Source: Clostridiaceae bacterium (lineage in GTDB: Bacteria; Bacillota; Clostridia; Saccharofermentanales; DTU023). Taken from it: 6,512 bases of DNA. The position numbers and the translations under genes were made by a program. A model generated the notes under the pieces. It searched no databases. It was given only the letters and a program-made list of their open reading frames with translations, and had not been told where the DNA came from. Positions 1-5,836 of the stretch are shown piece by piece. Position 1 is the first letter of the stretch; every line of letters starts with the position of its first letter. Location: contig JAAZMK010000073.1 in NCBI GenBank assembly GCA_012798865.1, positions 1-6,512 on the forward strand. The letters run 5' to 3'.

Positions 1-102
1 AACAGAACCATCGGGAGCGTCCCCTTCGTCCCGCCTGTCGCCGGGTTTCTCCTCGCCTCTGAAGTGATTCGCGATTTGACTTCATTTCCCGCTGAGAAAT
101 AA
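1..102 (+). CDS. tcdA: C-terminal end of a ThiF/E1-like protein, probably tRNA threonylcarbamoyladenosine dehydratase (partial)
   Basis: Only the last 33 codons are present: the frame is open from base 1 and ends at TAA 100-102. The tail contains the stretch SVPFVPPVAGFLLASEVIRD, which resembles the conserved C-terminal helix region of Bacillota TcdA/YrvM-type proteins (recalled as S-I-S/P-F-V-P-P-V-A-G then a hydrophobic helix and V-I/V-R-D-L). TcdA is an ATP-dependent E1-like enzyme that cyclises t6A37 in ANN-decoding tRNAs. The nucleotide-binding part lies outside the window, so the family call rests on this tail alone; another ThiF/MoeB-like protein is possible. The gene runs toward the minus-strand DUF1648 gene, so the two are convergent. 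I see no clear rho-independent terminator after the stop. Confidence 0.55.
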   Translation, partial: NRTIGSVPFVPPVAGFLLASEVIRDLTSFPAEK

Positions 103-164
103 AGAATCACCCACGTCAGTTTCTTCTTGTGTCCTCGATCAAGGATGACGGCAGTTGAAACGTT

Positions 165-195
165 AACCTCGAGCAGAAAGATCCATCCCGAGGTT
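165..195. repeat. 7-bp perfect inverted repeat in the convergent intergenic region
   Basis: AACCTCG (165-171) and CGAGGTT (189-195) are perfect inverted arms around a 17-nt spacer, between the end of the TcdA-like gene and the end of the DUF1648 gene. It could form a hairpin in either transcript, but neither strand has a U-tract after it, so it is not a standard terminator. A second weak pair, TTGAC 202-206 with GTCAA 213-217, lies next to it. The rest of 103-241 shows nothing else I can support. Confidence 0.3.
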
Positions 196-241
196 CGATC
201 GTTGACCAAATTGTCAAGCTGATTTTCAGTGCCTATATCGT

Positions 242-586
242 TCAGATATAGATCATGACCGTGCGATAAAGAATCAGTTCCATATAGATGGCGAGCGTGC
301 AGAAAATAAGCGCCATGAGAATGCGCGTCACGACCATCCGCATCGGCAATACGGCGCCTGATGTTCTTTCAATCATACGAAAAATGATGTCTAAGATTAC
401 AGCGGCGATAAGCCAGCTCAGCGGGATAAGGAACAGTTCCCATCGCGTCCCCTGTCGTTCAATCACGGTAAGCGCAAGGATGCGAGCGGGCACCTTTTCC
501 GGCATAAGAAAGAAAAGCGGAATTGCCGTCAGAAAAGGGGCGAGAGAGAAAAACCAGTAAATGGCATAGGTCGCTTCTTTTTTCAT
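242..586 (-). CDS. Small DUF1648-type integral membrane protein
   Basis: A 114-residue hydrophobic protein with three likely membrane helices at about residues 8-28, 50-69 and 84-108. Between helices 1 and 2 it has the layout of the DUF1648 domain: a P-x-K-V-P-A turn (29-34), then a G-T-R-W stretch leading to a proline in the second helix (46-55). DUF1648 is found in SdpI-like immunity proteins and many small uncharacterised Bacillota membrane proteins; the SdpI signal-transducing C-terminal domain is absent. The ATG at 584-586 is preceded on the minus strand by AGG, 9 nt away, a modest ribosome binding site. It lies 214 nt downstream of the acyl-ligase/AONS gene on the same strand, so co-transcription is possible but unproven. 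A role in handling or tolerating that enzyme's product is only a guess. Confidence 0.75.
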   Translation of the reverse strand: MKKEATYAIYWFFSLAPFLTAIPLFFLMPEKVPARILALTVIERQGTRWELFLIPLSWLIAAVILDIIFRMIERTSGAVLPMRMVVTRILMALIFCTLAIYMELILYRTVMIYI

Positions 587-670
587 TCTCTTTTACCTGC
601 CTCTGATTGCGACGAAAACACTTTCGCCCATTCCGTCCCTGACTTCCGCCTCAAAAACGAACGGTGAGTC

Positions 671-767
671 TTCAAACCACTTACTCGTACTTGGCAACCG
701 GCTTGTTGCCAAGATGGCACATGGATATGCGCACCTTCAAACCACCCATTCGTACTTGGCAATCGGC
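671..767. repeat. Imperfect 32-bp direct repeat, two copies 65 bp apart
   Basis: Copy 1 is 671-702 and copy 2 is 736-767. Both start TTCAAACCAC, share CGTACTTGGCAA in the middle and end CGGC, with 28 of 32 positions identical. Weaker similarity continues about six bases further. The copies lie between the stop of the megasynthase and the start of the DUF1648 gene. On the minus strand each copy reads GCCAAGTACGA followed by a TGGTTTGA stretch, so they may be remnants of a duplicated gene tail, or paired binding sites. The 65-bp period is not a multiple of three, so they are not in-frame protein repeats. Confidence 0.8.
690..713. repeat. Perfect 9-bp-stem hairpin between the AONS gene and the DUF1648 gene
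   Basis: CTTGGCAAC (690-698) and GTTGCCAAG (705-713) pair perfectly around the 6-nt loop CGGCTT. The left arm is part of copy 1 of the 32-bp direct repeat, and a nine-base sequence differing only in its last base recurs in copy 2 (755-763), so the TTGGCAA core occurs three times in this gap. In minus-strand RNA the stem would sit about 100 nt ahead of the DUF1648 start. There is no U-tract on either side, which argues against an intrinsic terminator. It may stabilise or process a 3' end of the megasynthase mRNA, or be a protein-binding palindrome. Confidence 0.6.
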
Positions 768-800
768 ATGTCGTACAGTATAGCGATGGTTATATCTCTT

Positions 801-3800
801 CTACTGATCCAAGAAAGGCTGCAAACGTTCCTGAAGCCTTTCAAGCGCATATACAATTTGCTCCTCCGTGTGTTCGCTTGTCAAGCAGAAGCGCAACCTC
901 GCTTGACCGCGGGCCACCGCCGGGAACACGGCGGGCGGCACAATAATGCCGTCTTCTTCGAGTTGCTTCGAAAGCATGAACGCAAGTTCATCCGATCCGA
1001 TCATAATCGGCGTGACGGCTGTCTCGCCGGCAAGACAGGTGTCAAAGCCGTGTCGATCCGCCTCGCGCATGAAAATAGCGATGTTCCGGTGCAACCTTTC
1101 GATGCGGCTGTTATCACGCTCCATAATCTCAATCGCTTTGACGACGGCAGCGGCGAGCGGTGGGCTGATGCCGACAGAAAAGACGAAGCCAGGCAAATTA
1201 TACCGGAGGTACTCGATGAGATTGTGACTTCCCGCCAGATAGCCGCCGCACGTTCCAAACCCTTTTGACAGCGTGCCCATGTGGATGTCAATGTCTTTCG
1301 GGTCAATGCCGAAATGCTCGTCCACACCGCGACCCGATTCGCCGAGAACCAGCATCGAGTGCGCTTCATCGACCATCAGAAAACAGTCGTATTCTTTTTT
1401 AATTCGGACAAACTCGGGGACGGGCGCGACATCGCCGTCCATGCTATAGGCGCCTTCGATGACGATCAGAACTTTCTCATAGCGATCGCGACGATTCTCC
1501 AGAATGTTTTCGAGGGCGCGGTAGTCGTTGTGCGGGAAGGGTCTTGCATCGGCAAGCGACATACGGATACCTTCCGTAATCGAGTTGTGGATTAACACGT
1601 CGTACAGGATGAGGTCGTTTTCCGAACAGAAGTTGCCGATGAATGTGACGTTCGTAGAATGACCTCCAACGAGTACGATCGCATCCTCTGTTCCCTTCCA
1701 GTTCGCGAGCTTGCGTTCCAATTCCTGATGAACAGTTTTTTCGCCTGCCAACAATCGGCTGCCGCTGGCGGATGTCCCGTACTGTTTGACGGCTTCGATC
1801 GCCGCTTCGTTTACCTCCGGATCGCCCGACATGCCGACGTAGTTATAGGAGGCAAAATTGATCATTTTCTTGTCGCCGATGTAGGATACATCGCGGAGCG
1901 ATGAGTCCTGTGCGACAAAATAAGGATTCCCAAACATTTCAACAGCCGACGCAAGCGAATCGCGACGCGCCTTAAACGCCAGATATTCCGGTGTTTCCTC
2001 AAAGGTTTTTATGCGCTGAACAGGCTTGCCTTCCGATGCACCATCGACGGGGCGCGATTCATCGGCGAACTCACCGCCGATTCTTCTGTAGACGAGCGCC
2101 GCGATATCATTGACCGTTAAATCTCGGTTAAAGAGTCGCTCATCGATTCTCAAGGCATATTTTTCTTCAGCGTATGTGAGAAGTGAAATGCTTTGCAGGC
2201 TGTCGCCGCCTAAGTCTTGCGCAAACCACGATGTCGGCTTGATCCGCTCAAGGGGGAGCGTCAATATCTCGGCAATCATCTCTTGGACCGCCCTTCGCAC
2301 TTCAAAGAAGGCGGGGTCAGCGGCAAGTTCCGGAATGAAATAGGTGGAGACTTGTTTTTCGACTTCCGTCAGCACTTCTTCGTCGGCAACGACTTGTTGA
2401 GACTTCAGAGGGTATTCGCGCATCGGCCATTCGCCCTTCGCAACAGCTTCGGCAATAGGACCTCTGCGTACTTTTGCCGAAGCGGAAAGCTCAAGCGGTT
2501 TATCCGAAACAAAGAATCGCTGAACTTGGTGACTCATCGGCACCTTGGCGTTGATGTCGATCACGACCTCCGCCAGCGTATGAGGGTCGGCACCGGGAAC
2601 GGTCTCGACCATCAGCGCCACTTCGTCGTAATGACCGTCGGATAATCCGAAGATGACAAGGCGCTGTACGCCCGGAATCGTTTCGTATGCTCCCTCCAGC
2701 TCATCGGGATAGAGATTCTCACCATCTGCTTTCAGTATGATGTCTTTCACGCGTCCGTCTAAGTAAACGTTCCCGTTCTGATAGCGTCCGATATCTCCTG
2801 TTCGGAACCACTCGTCGCGGTCGCGTTTCAGGAAACGCCCGTTCCTCAATGTGCCTATGTAGACGACGTCATTGCGAACGAGCAATTCTCCGTGTCCGTC
2901 CGTATTGTCATTCATGGACTCTCCTTCCAGCGGAGCAATTTGAAGCGAATTGCGGTAAAAGGGACGACCGACATTGCCATCGAGACGGAGTTCGACATCC
3001 TCACTATTCACAACGGAGAAAATGCCGATTTCCGTCATGCCGTAGCCGTTGACTAGATAATAGCCGAGTCCGTTGATCGTGCGAAGCGCCTCAGGAAGAA
3101 TGTATCCGCCGCCGCTGACACCGAGATACAATGTATCGCCGAATAATTGACTGCGAATGACGCCGAGAATACCTGCCACCATGGGTGGCAAGTCAACTCC
3201 CGCTTGCTGGTAAGAAAGAGAAAGGTCAATCATGGCGTCGAACTCTTCTTCCGTGTTACCGGTCGCTTCGACGAACCGTTTCTTAACAATGCGGGCAATC
3301 CCGTTCCATACAGCAGGTATAGCAACAAGTTGCGTCACGCCGCTTCCCTGACACGCCTGTATGATGGCCTCAGGCGACGGCTTCGAAGGAATCACCATCA
3401 TATTACCCATCACCAACGGGAAAATAAAACAGACGATAATGCCGAAAACGTGATGCCACGGGATGAATGCGAGCGTCTTTTCGCGGAAACCGGTACGAGC
3501 CCAGCGATTGGTCTCTTGAGTCAGCGGTATCAGGCACATATACTGCTCGGCTATCCCTTTGTCGTCGTGCACGTAACAGCGCGACAATCCCGTCGTGCCG
3601 CTCGTGCAAAGCGTGATGTGTCCTGCCCAATCCGGTCGATCTTCCGCTTTATCGGTCGACGTGTCTCCGTCCTTTCTGCTGACAGCATGAAGCACCTGAG
3701 GGTCGCGCCAGTCAGGAACGAACCTGTCCGCCGTCACGATCGGATAAGGCGTCTCACGCGTGGGAGCTTCATCCGTAATCAACGCGATGATGCCCGTTTC

Positions 3801-4196
3801 CTTCGCCAACACATCCGTTAAATGATCGGGTGCACGAGAGTCCATAAGTACAACGGGATGCCCGGAAGCCATCACAGCCCAAAACAGAGAGGCGAACGTC
3901 GGGCTGTTCGGCAATTTGATGCCGACCCATCCGCGCCTGCCGGGATCGTCCGGATCGAGCTCAAGCTCTTTCCTCTCCACTGCCCGCTTCATATCGCTCG
4001 TCTCAAAAAACGTCGATACGCGGCGTGTCGTCTCGTCGACCATTCCGAGAAATTCAGGATATGTGATCTTAACAACGTCCCCGTCGGTGTACATCTCCAT
4101 GACGTCACCTTCGCCAAATTCGGCTGCCATCCTGAAAAGCGTTCGATAGCCCGGATCTTTCCGTAGAGCCTCAGCGCTTTTTTCTATATCAAACAT
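801..4196 (-). CDS. Acyl-AMP ligase / acyl carrier protein / alpha-oxoamine synthase fusion (trifunctional megasynthase)
   Basis: A 1131-residue, three-domain cytoplasmic enzyme. Residues 1 to about 590 are an ANL-family adenylating domain: P-loop TSGTTG 198-203, NGYGMTE 383-389, RTGD 465-468, GRVKD around K484, GENLYP then E near 491-501, and the C-terminal catalytic lysine K575 in SASAKVRRG. Residues about 630-710 are an acyl carrier protein with DLGGDSL and phosphopantetheine serine S666. Residues about 740-1131 are a fold-type I PLP enzyme of the BioF/serine palmitoyltransferase/ALAS family: GTSASGSRLLAG 807-818, H870, DEAH with D942 and H945, Schiff-base lysine K978 in TLSKGFG, and ARLRF (R1100, R1102) for the substrate carboxylate. 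Expected chemistry is activation of a carboxylic acid, loading on the ACP, then decarboxylative condensation with an amino acid to an acyl alpha-aminoketone. Acid and amino acid are not determined. The ATG at 4194-4196 is chosen because AAGGAGG precedes it by 8 nt; the frame stays open to 4310 without such a site. Confidence 0.93.
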   Translation of the reverse strand: MFDIEKSAEALRKDPGYRTLFRMAAEFGEGDVMEMYTDGDVVKITYPEFLGMVDETTRRVSTFFETSDMKRAVERKELELDPDDPGRRGWVGIKLPNSPTFASLFWAVMASGHPVVLMDSRAPDHLTDVLAKETGIIALITDEAPTRETPYPIVTADRFVPDWRDPQVLHAVSRKDGDTSTDKAEDRPDWAGHITLCTSGTTGLSRCYVHDDKGIAEQYMCLIPLTQETNRWARTGFREKTLAFIPWHHVFGIIVCFIFPLVMGNMMVIPSKPSPEAIIQACQGSGVTQLVAIPAVWNGIARIVKKRFVEATGNTEEEFDAMIDLSLSYQQAGVDLPPMVAGILGVIRSQLFGDTLYLGVSGGGYILPEALRTINGLGYYLVNGYGMTEIGIFSVVNSEDVELRLDGNVGRPFYRNSLQIAPLEGESMNDNTDGHGELLVRNDVVYIGTLRNGRFLKRDRDEWFRTGDIGRYQNGNVYLDGRVKDIILKADGENLYPDELEGAYETIPGVQRLVIFGLSDGHYDEVALMVETVPGADPHTLAEVVIDINAKVPMSHQVQRFFVSDKPLELSASAKVRRGPIAEAVAKGEWPMREYPLKSQQVVADEEVLTEVEKQVSTYFIPELAADPAFFEVRRAVQEMIAEILTLPLERIKPTSWFAQDLGGDSLQSISLLTYAEEKYALRIDERLFNRDLTVNDIAALVYRRIGGEFADESRPVDGASEGKPVQRIKTFEETPEYLAFKARRDSLASAVEMFGNPYFVAQDSSLRDVSYIGDKKMINFASYNYVGMSGDPEVNEAAIEAVKQYGTSASGSRLLAGEKTVHQELERKLANWKGTEDAIVLVGGHSTNVTFIGNFCSENDLILYDVLIHNSITEGIRMSLADARPFPHNDYRALENILENRRDRYEKVLIVIEGAYSMDGDVAPVPEFVRIKKEYDCFLMVDEAHSMLVLGESGRGVDEHFGIDPKDIDIHMGTLSKGFGTCGGYLAGSHNLIEYLRYNLPGFVFSVGISPPLAAAVVKAIEIMERDNSRIERLHRNIAIFMREADRHGFDTCLAGETAVTPIMIGSDELAFMLSKQLEEDGIIVPPAVFPAVARGQARLRFCLTSEHTEEQIVYALERLQERLQPFLDQ

Positions 4197-4202
4197 TATT
4201 TC

Positions 4203-4211
4203 TACCTCCTT
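4203..4211 (-). promoter_or_regulatory. Strong Shine-Dalgarno site that fixes the megasynthase start
   Basis: On the minus strand AAGGAGGTA is followed by 7-8 nt and then ATG at 4196. It is a near-perfect complement to the 16S rRNA 3' end and rules out the earlier in-frame ATGs (at 4232, 4271 and 4310), which would add 12 to 38 unlikely residues. Confidence 0.9.
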
Positions 4212-4230
4212 ACAGAGAAGAGCTTCCCCC

Positions 4231-4298
4231 GCCATTTCGTTCTTTCCGGTGATCGAATTGATCTTTGCCATTTCACGTGTATCGGTTCTGTAAATGGC
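4231..4298 (-). promoter_or_regulatory. Megasynthase mRNA leader with two mutually exclusive stems
   Basis: In the minus-strand leader, GCCATTT (complement of 4292-4298) can pair with AAATGGC from 4267-4273 or with a second AAATGGC from 4231-4237. On the plus strand this is seen as GCCATTTC at 4231-4238 and 4267-4274, and AAATGGC at 4292-4298. Only one of the two stems can form at once. The nearer copy lies about 20 nt upstream of the ribosome binding site. If transcription starts near 4337, the leader is about 140 nt, long enough for post-transcriptional control. I recognise no known riboswitch family, and 7-bp stems can arise by chance. Confidence 0.3.
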
Positions 4299-4343
4299 GA
4301 ACACAGTCAACGCTTGTCAGGAAAAGCTTATCGCGCAGATGAT

Positions 4344-4352
4344 ATTATCTCA
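4344..4352 (-). promoter_or_regulatory. Candidate extended -10 promoter for the megasynthase
   Basis: Minus strand TGAGATAAT: a TGn extension plus GATAAT, five of six matches to TATAAT. The -35 region at standard spacing (ATAACT) is poor, as is tolerated with extended -10 elements. The right-hand arm of this promoter's upstream DNA is the inverted-repeat half-site at 4357-4367, which would place a bound regulator on the spacer and -35 region. The predicted start is near 4337. Confidence 0.4.
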
Positions 4353-4356
4353 CTCA

Positions 4357-4405
4357 ATTGTGACGAAGTTATTAATGTGGCGAAAAAACGTCATTTCGTC
4401 ACAAT
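4357..4405. promoter_or_regulatory. Perfect 11-bp inverted repeat, likely operator between divergent genes
   Basis: ATTGTGACGAA (4357-4367) and TTCGTCACAAT (4395-4405) are perfect inverted arms with a 27-nt spacer; centres are 38 bp apart. A related direct copy, ATGTGGCGAA (4375-4384), sits between them, with eight of ten positions matching the left arm. The site lies in the only gap between the divergently transcribed megasynthase and thioesterase and overlaps the upstream part of the candidate minus promoter. Widely spaced half-sites suggest two bound dimers or DNA looping by a transcription factor. The RNA stem is also possible but has no U-tract. I cannot name the regulator; none is encoded in the window. 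Confidence 0.6.
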
Positions 4406-4453
4406 GGCGACGCAATCTGATGATACGCTGAAATATGCGCTTGGATCTGCCTT

Positions 4454-4481
4454 TTGACGGCGATACTTGCGAGAACATGAT
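4454..4481 (+). promoter_or_regulatory. Candidate sigma-A promoter for the thioesterase/DUF503 pair
   Basis: TTGACG (4454-4459, five of six matches) and CATGAT (4476-4481, four of six) are separated by 16 nt. Transcription would start near 4488, leaving a short leader that contains AAAGGA (4498-4503) before the ATG at 4516. If correct, the in-frame ATGs at 4435 and 4477 lie outside the transcript. Confidence 0.35.
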
Positions 4482-4515
4482 AGATTTTACTTATCCGAAA
4501 GGACTTCAACGATTT

Positions 4516-5361
4516 ATGCACTTACCGGAACAACTGACTCATTTAGACAACGGTCACACGATCGCACGCTACAGAATTTTATACCAAGACTGCAATCCGC
4601 AACGCCATGTGCACCTGCACCGTTTAATGGCTCTCGCGCAAGACAGCGACGACCACAGCTGCGCACGATTCGACGGCAAGTCTGATGATATTCGCGAGCA
4701 CGGTTTCTGCTGGATACTCCTCTCTAACACGTTCTCTTTTACCGGAGAACTCCCGAAGGCAGGAGACATATTCGTGGTCGACACGTGGCCGCGGGGAACG
4801 CGCGGCGTTCGACTGTTCCGTGAAAATCGTTACTACCGAAATTCTATCGACGAAGCCAACTTTTTCGGGGCGGCATCTTCAGAATGGATCTTGTGTACGC
4901 TCAATGATCATCGACCGATGCGTCCATCGTCCGTCGTCGATCTTGAAAAAATGGCAACAGTGAACGATCCAGCCGTCGGCAACATGGAGAATATCCCGCG
5001 ACTGAAATCGGTTCTCGACAACCGCAAAGAACGTGAAGTGATGCGCTACCAGGTACAGCTTGGTGGTCTTGACACGAACACGCACCTACACAGTTCTTAC
5101 TACGTAGGACTCGCCATCGACGCCGCAGGTACACATCTCGCGATTGACCCGTTAAAAGAGGAACTTGTCGTGCGCAAACTCCACATCCAGTTCGTAAACG
5201 AAGCCAAACTCTTTGACAAACTGGTGTTCTATGTAATCCCCGACCCGGAAAACAATAACCGACTGTCCGTTGAAGGGCGTATCGTCGATTCCGATGCCAT
5301 CGCTTTTCTCGTTACTTTGGAGTATGAACTGGAGATATGCCACGCTCCGGTCAAGGACTGA
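4516..5361 (+). CDS. Acyl-ACP thioesterase (double hotdog)
   Basis: A 281-residue (from this start) member of the bacterial/plant FatA-FatB acyl-ACP thioesterase family, which hydrolyses fatty acyl-ACP to free fatty acid and ACP in the cytoplasm. The N-terminal hotdog (about 10-145) has the family's G-x-C-W-I-L then P-x-x-G-D-I and D-T-W stretch. The C-terminal hotdog (about 170-278) has the catalytic D-x-N-x-H motif (D186, N188, H190 in LDTNTHLHSSYY), and E229 in FVNEA at the place of the catalytic-region glutamate of plant enzymes; the following position, cysteine in plants, is alanine here. Start choice: ATG 4516 has AAAGGA 12 nt upstream and follows a candidate promoter. In-frame ATGs at 4435 and 4477 (308 or 294 residues) lack a good ribosome site but cannot be excluded. 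The gene is divergent from the megasynthase and probably supplies its acid. Confidence 0.85.
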   Translation: MHLPEQLTHLDNGHTIARYRILYQDCNPQRHVHLHRLMALAQDSDDHSCARFDGKSDDIREHGFCWILLSNTFSFTGELPKAGDIFVVDTWPRGTRGVRLFRENRYYRNSIDEANFFGAASSEWILCTLNDHRPMRPSSVVDLEKMATVNDPAVGNMENIPRLKSVLDNRKEREVMRYQVQLGGLDTNTHLHSSYYVGLAIDAAGTHLAIDPLKEELVVRKLHIQFVNEAKLFDKLVFYVIPDPENNNRLSVEGRIVDSDAIAFLVTLEYELEICHAPVKD

Positions 5362-5368
5362 CGACTCC

Positions 5369-5650
5369 ATGCATGTACTCGTGATTGAAATCGCGCTCCA
5401 TCTGCCTTGGAGCACATCGCTCAAAGATAAGCGAAAAGTCAGGTACGGTCTGATCGACCGACTAACGCGTCGCCATCGCATCTCCGTCAAAGAAGTGGAC
5501 TGCCAAGATGCCCAACAGACTCTGCGCCTCGGTATCGCCGGCGTTGTCTTGACAGAGGCAGGAGCCCATGAACTTGAACAATCCATCCTCAAAACGATTG
5601 AAGAGAATTGCGATGGCGAGATCCGAGAGTGGAATGTTGAAATCATCTGA
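5369..5650 (+). CDS. DUF503 (YlxP-like) small protein
   Basis: A 93-residue protein with the full layout of the DUF503 family: an N-terminal strand ending H-L-P, SLKDKRKV (17-24), then R-R-H-R-I-S-V-K-E-V-D-x-Q-D (34-47), L-G-I-A-G-V-V (54-60), and a final helix and strand ending VEII. The family has a ferredoxin-like fold; B. subtilis YlxP lies among translation genes (infB/rbfA region) and its biochemical role is not settled. The start is 7 nt after the thioesterase stop, with AAGGA inside the last thioesterase codons, 11 nt ahead, so translational coupling is likely. The same frame is open further upstream into the thioesterase gene, but that part does not match the family. Neighbouring infB, rbfA or truB are not seen here. 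Confidence 0.85.
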   Translation: MHVLVIEIALHLPWSTSLKDKRKVRYGLIDRLTRRHRISVKEVDCQDAQQTLRLGIAGVVLTEAGAHELEQSILKTIEENCDGEIREWNVEII

Positions 5651-5665
5651 CCGACCTCCGAAAAT

Positions 5666-5715
5666 CGAATCCTGACGACTCATTCTCTCCGCAACATGGA
5701 GATTCGTTTGTTTTT
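5666..5715 (+). terminator. Probable intrinsic terminator after the DUF503 gene
   Basis: CGAATC (5666-5671) can pair with GATTCG (5701-5706), or an inner TCTCC (5686-5690) with GGAGA (5698-5702); either is followed at once by a T-rich tract (5707-5715, eight T of nine). Stems are short and the outer loop is long, so strength is uncertain. The position, 15 nt after the stop and before the transporter's own promoter, fits an operon end. Confidence 0.5.
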
Positions 5716-5794
5716 ATCTGAACGATGTATTAGCAAAGTTCTTACATGAATGTGACACCGCCTTCTCGCTCATGCCATACTTCCACTCGTCATT

Positions 5795-5803
5795 TGGTAC
5801 AAT
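5795..5803 (+). promoter_or_regulatory. Extended -10 promoter for the MFS transporter
   Basis: TGGTACAAT: a TGn extension followed by TACAAT, five of six matches to TATAAT, 34 nt before the ATG. The -35 at 17-nt spacing (CCATAC) is poor. Transcription would start near 5810, giving a short leader with the AGGTGGAGGTG ribosome site (5823-5833). Confidence 0.55.
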
Positions 5804-5836
5804 GAGCACATAAAGACGCTATAGGTGGAGGTGTGT

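Noticed and set aside
132..145. TCCT-N6-AGGA near-palindrome with a GATC centre
   Set aside because: Short, without conserved context; expected by chance.
1..250. Minus-strand frame open across the left end of the window
   Set aside because: No credible start, no family resemblance, and it is antisense to the TcdA-like tail, which ends in frame with a typical C-terminus.
233..251. CTATATC / GATATAG 7-bp inverted repeat around the DUF1648 stop codon
   Set aside because: AT-rich, weak, no U-tract after it on the minus strand; not convincing as a terminator.
714..1268. 184-codon plus-strand open frame, and other long plus-strand frames through 801-4196
   Set aside because: They lie antisense to a well-supported enzyme gene, lack ribosome sites and resemble no family.
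4197..4310. Upstream extension of the megasynthase frame to an ATG at 4310
   Set aside because: No ribosome site precedes it, it overlaps the leader, and a near-perfect AAGGAGG lies just ahead of ATG 4196.
4305..4310. TTGACT on the minus strand as -35 for the megasynthase
   Set aside because: No acceptable -10 hexamer at 15-19 nt spacing.
4314..4343. TTGTCA with GATGAT 18 nt downstream as a plus-strand promoter
   Set aside because: Weak -10, more than 170 nt from the thioesterase start, and it lies inside the opposite-strand promoter and leader; TTGACG/CATGAT at 4454-4481 fits better.
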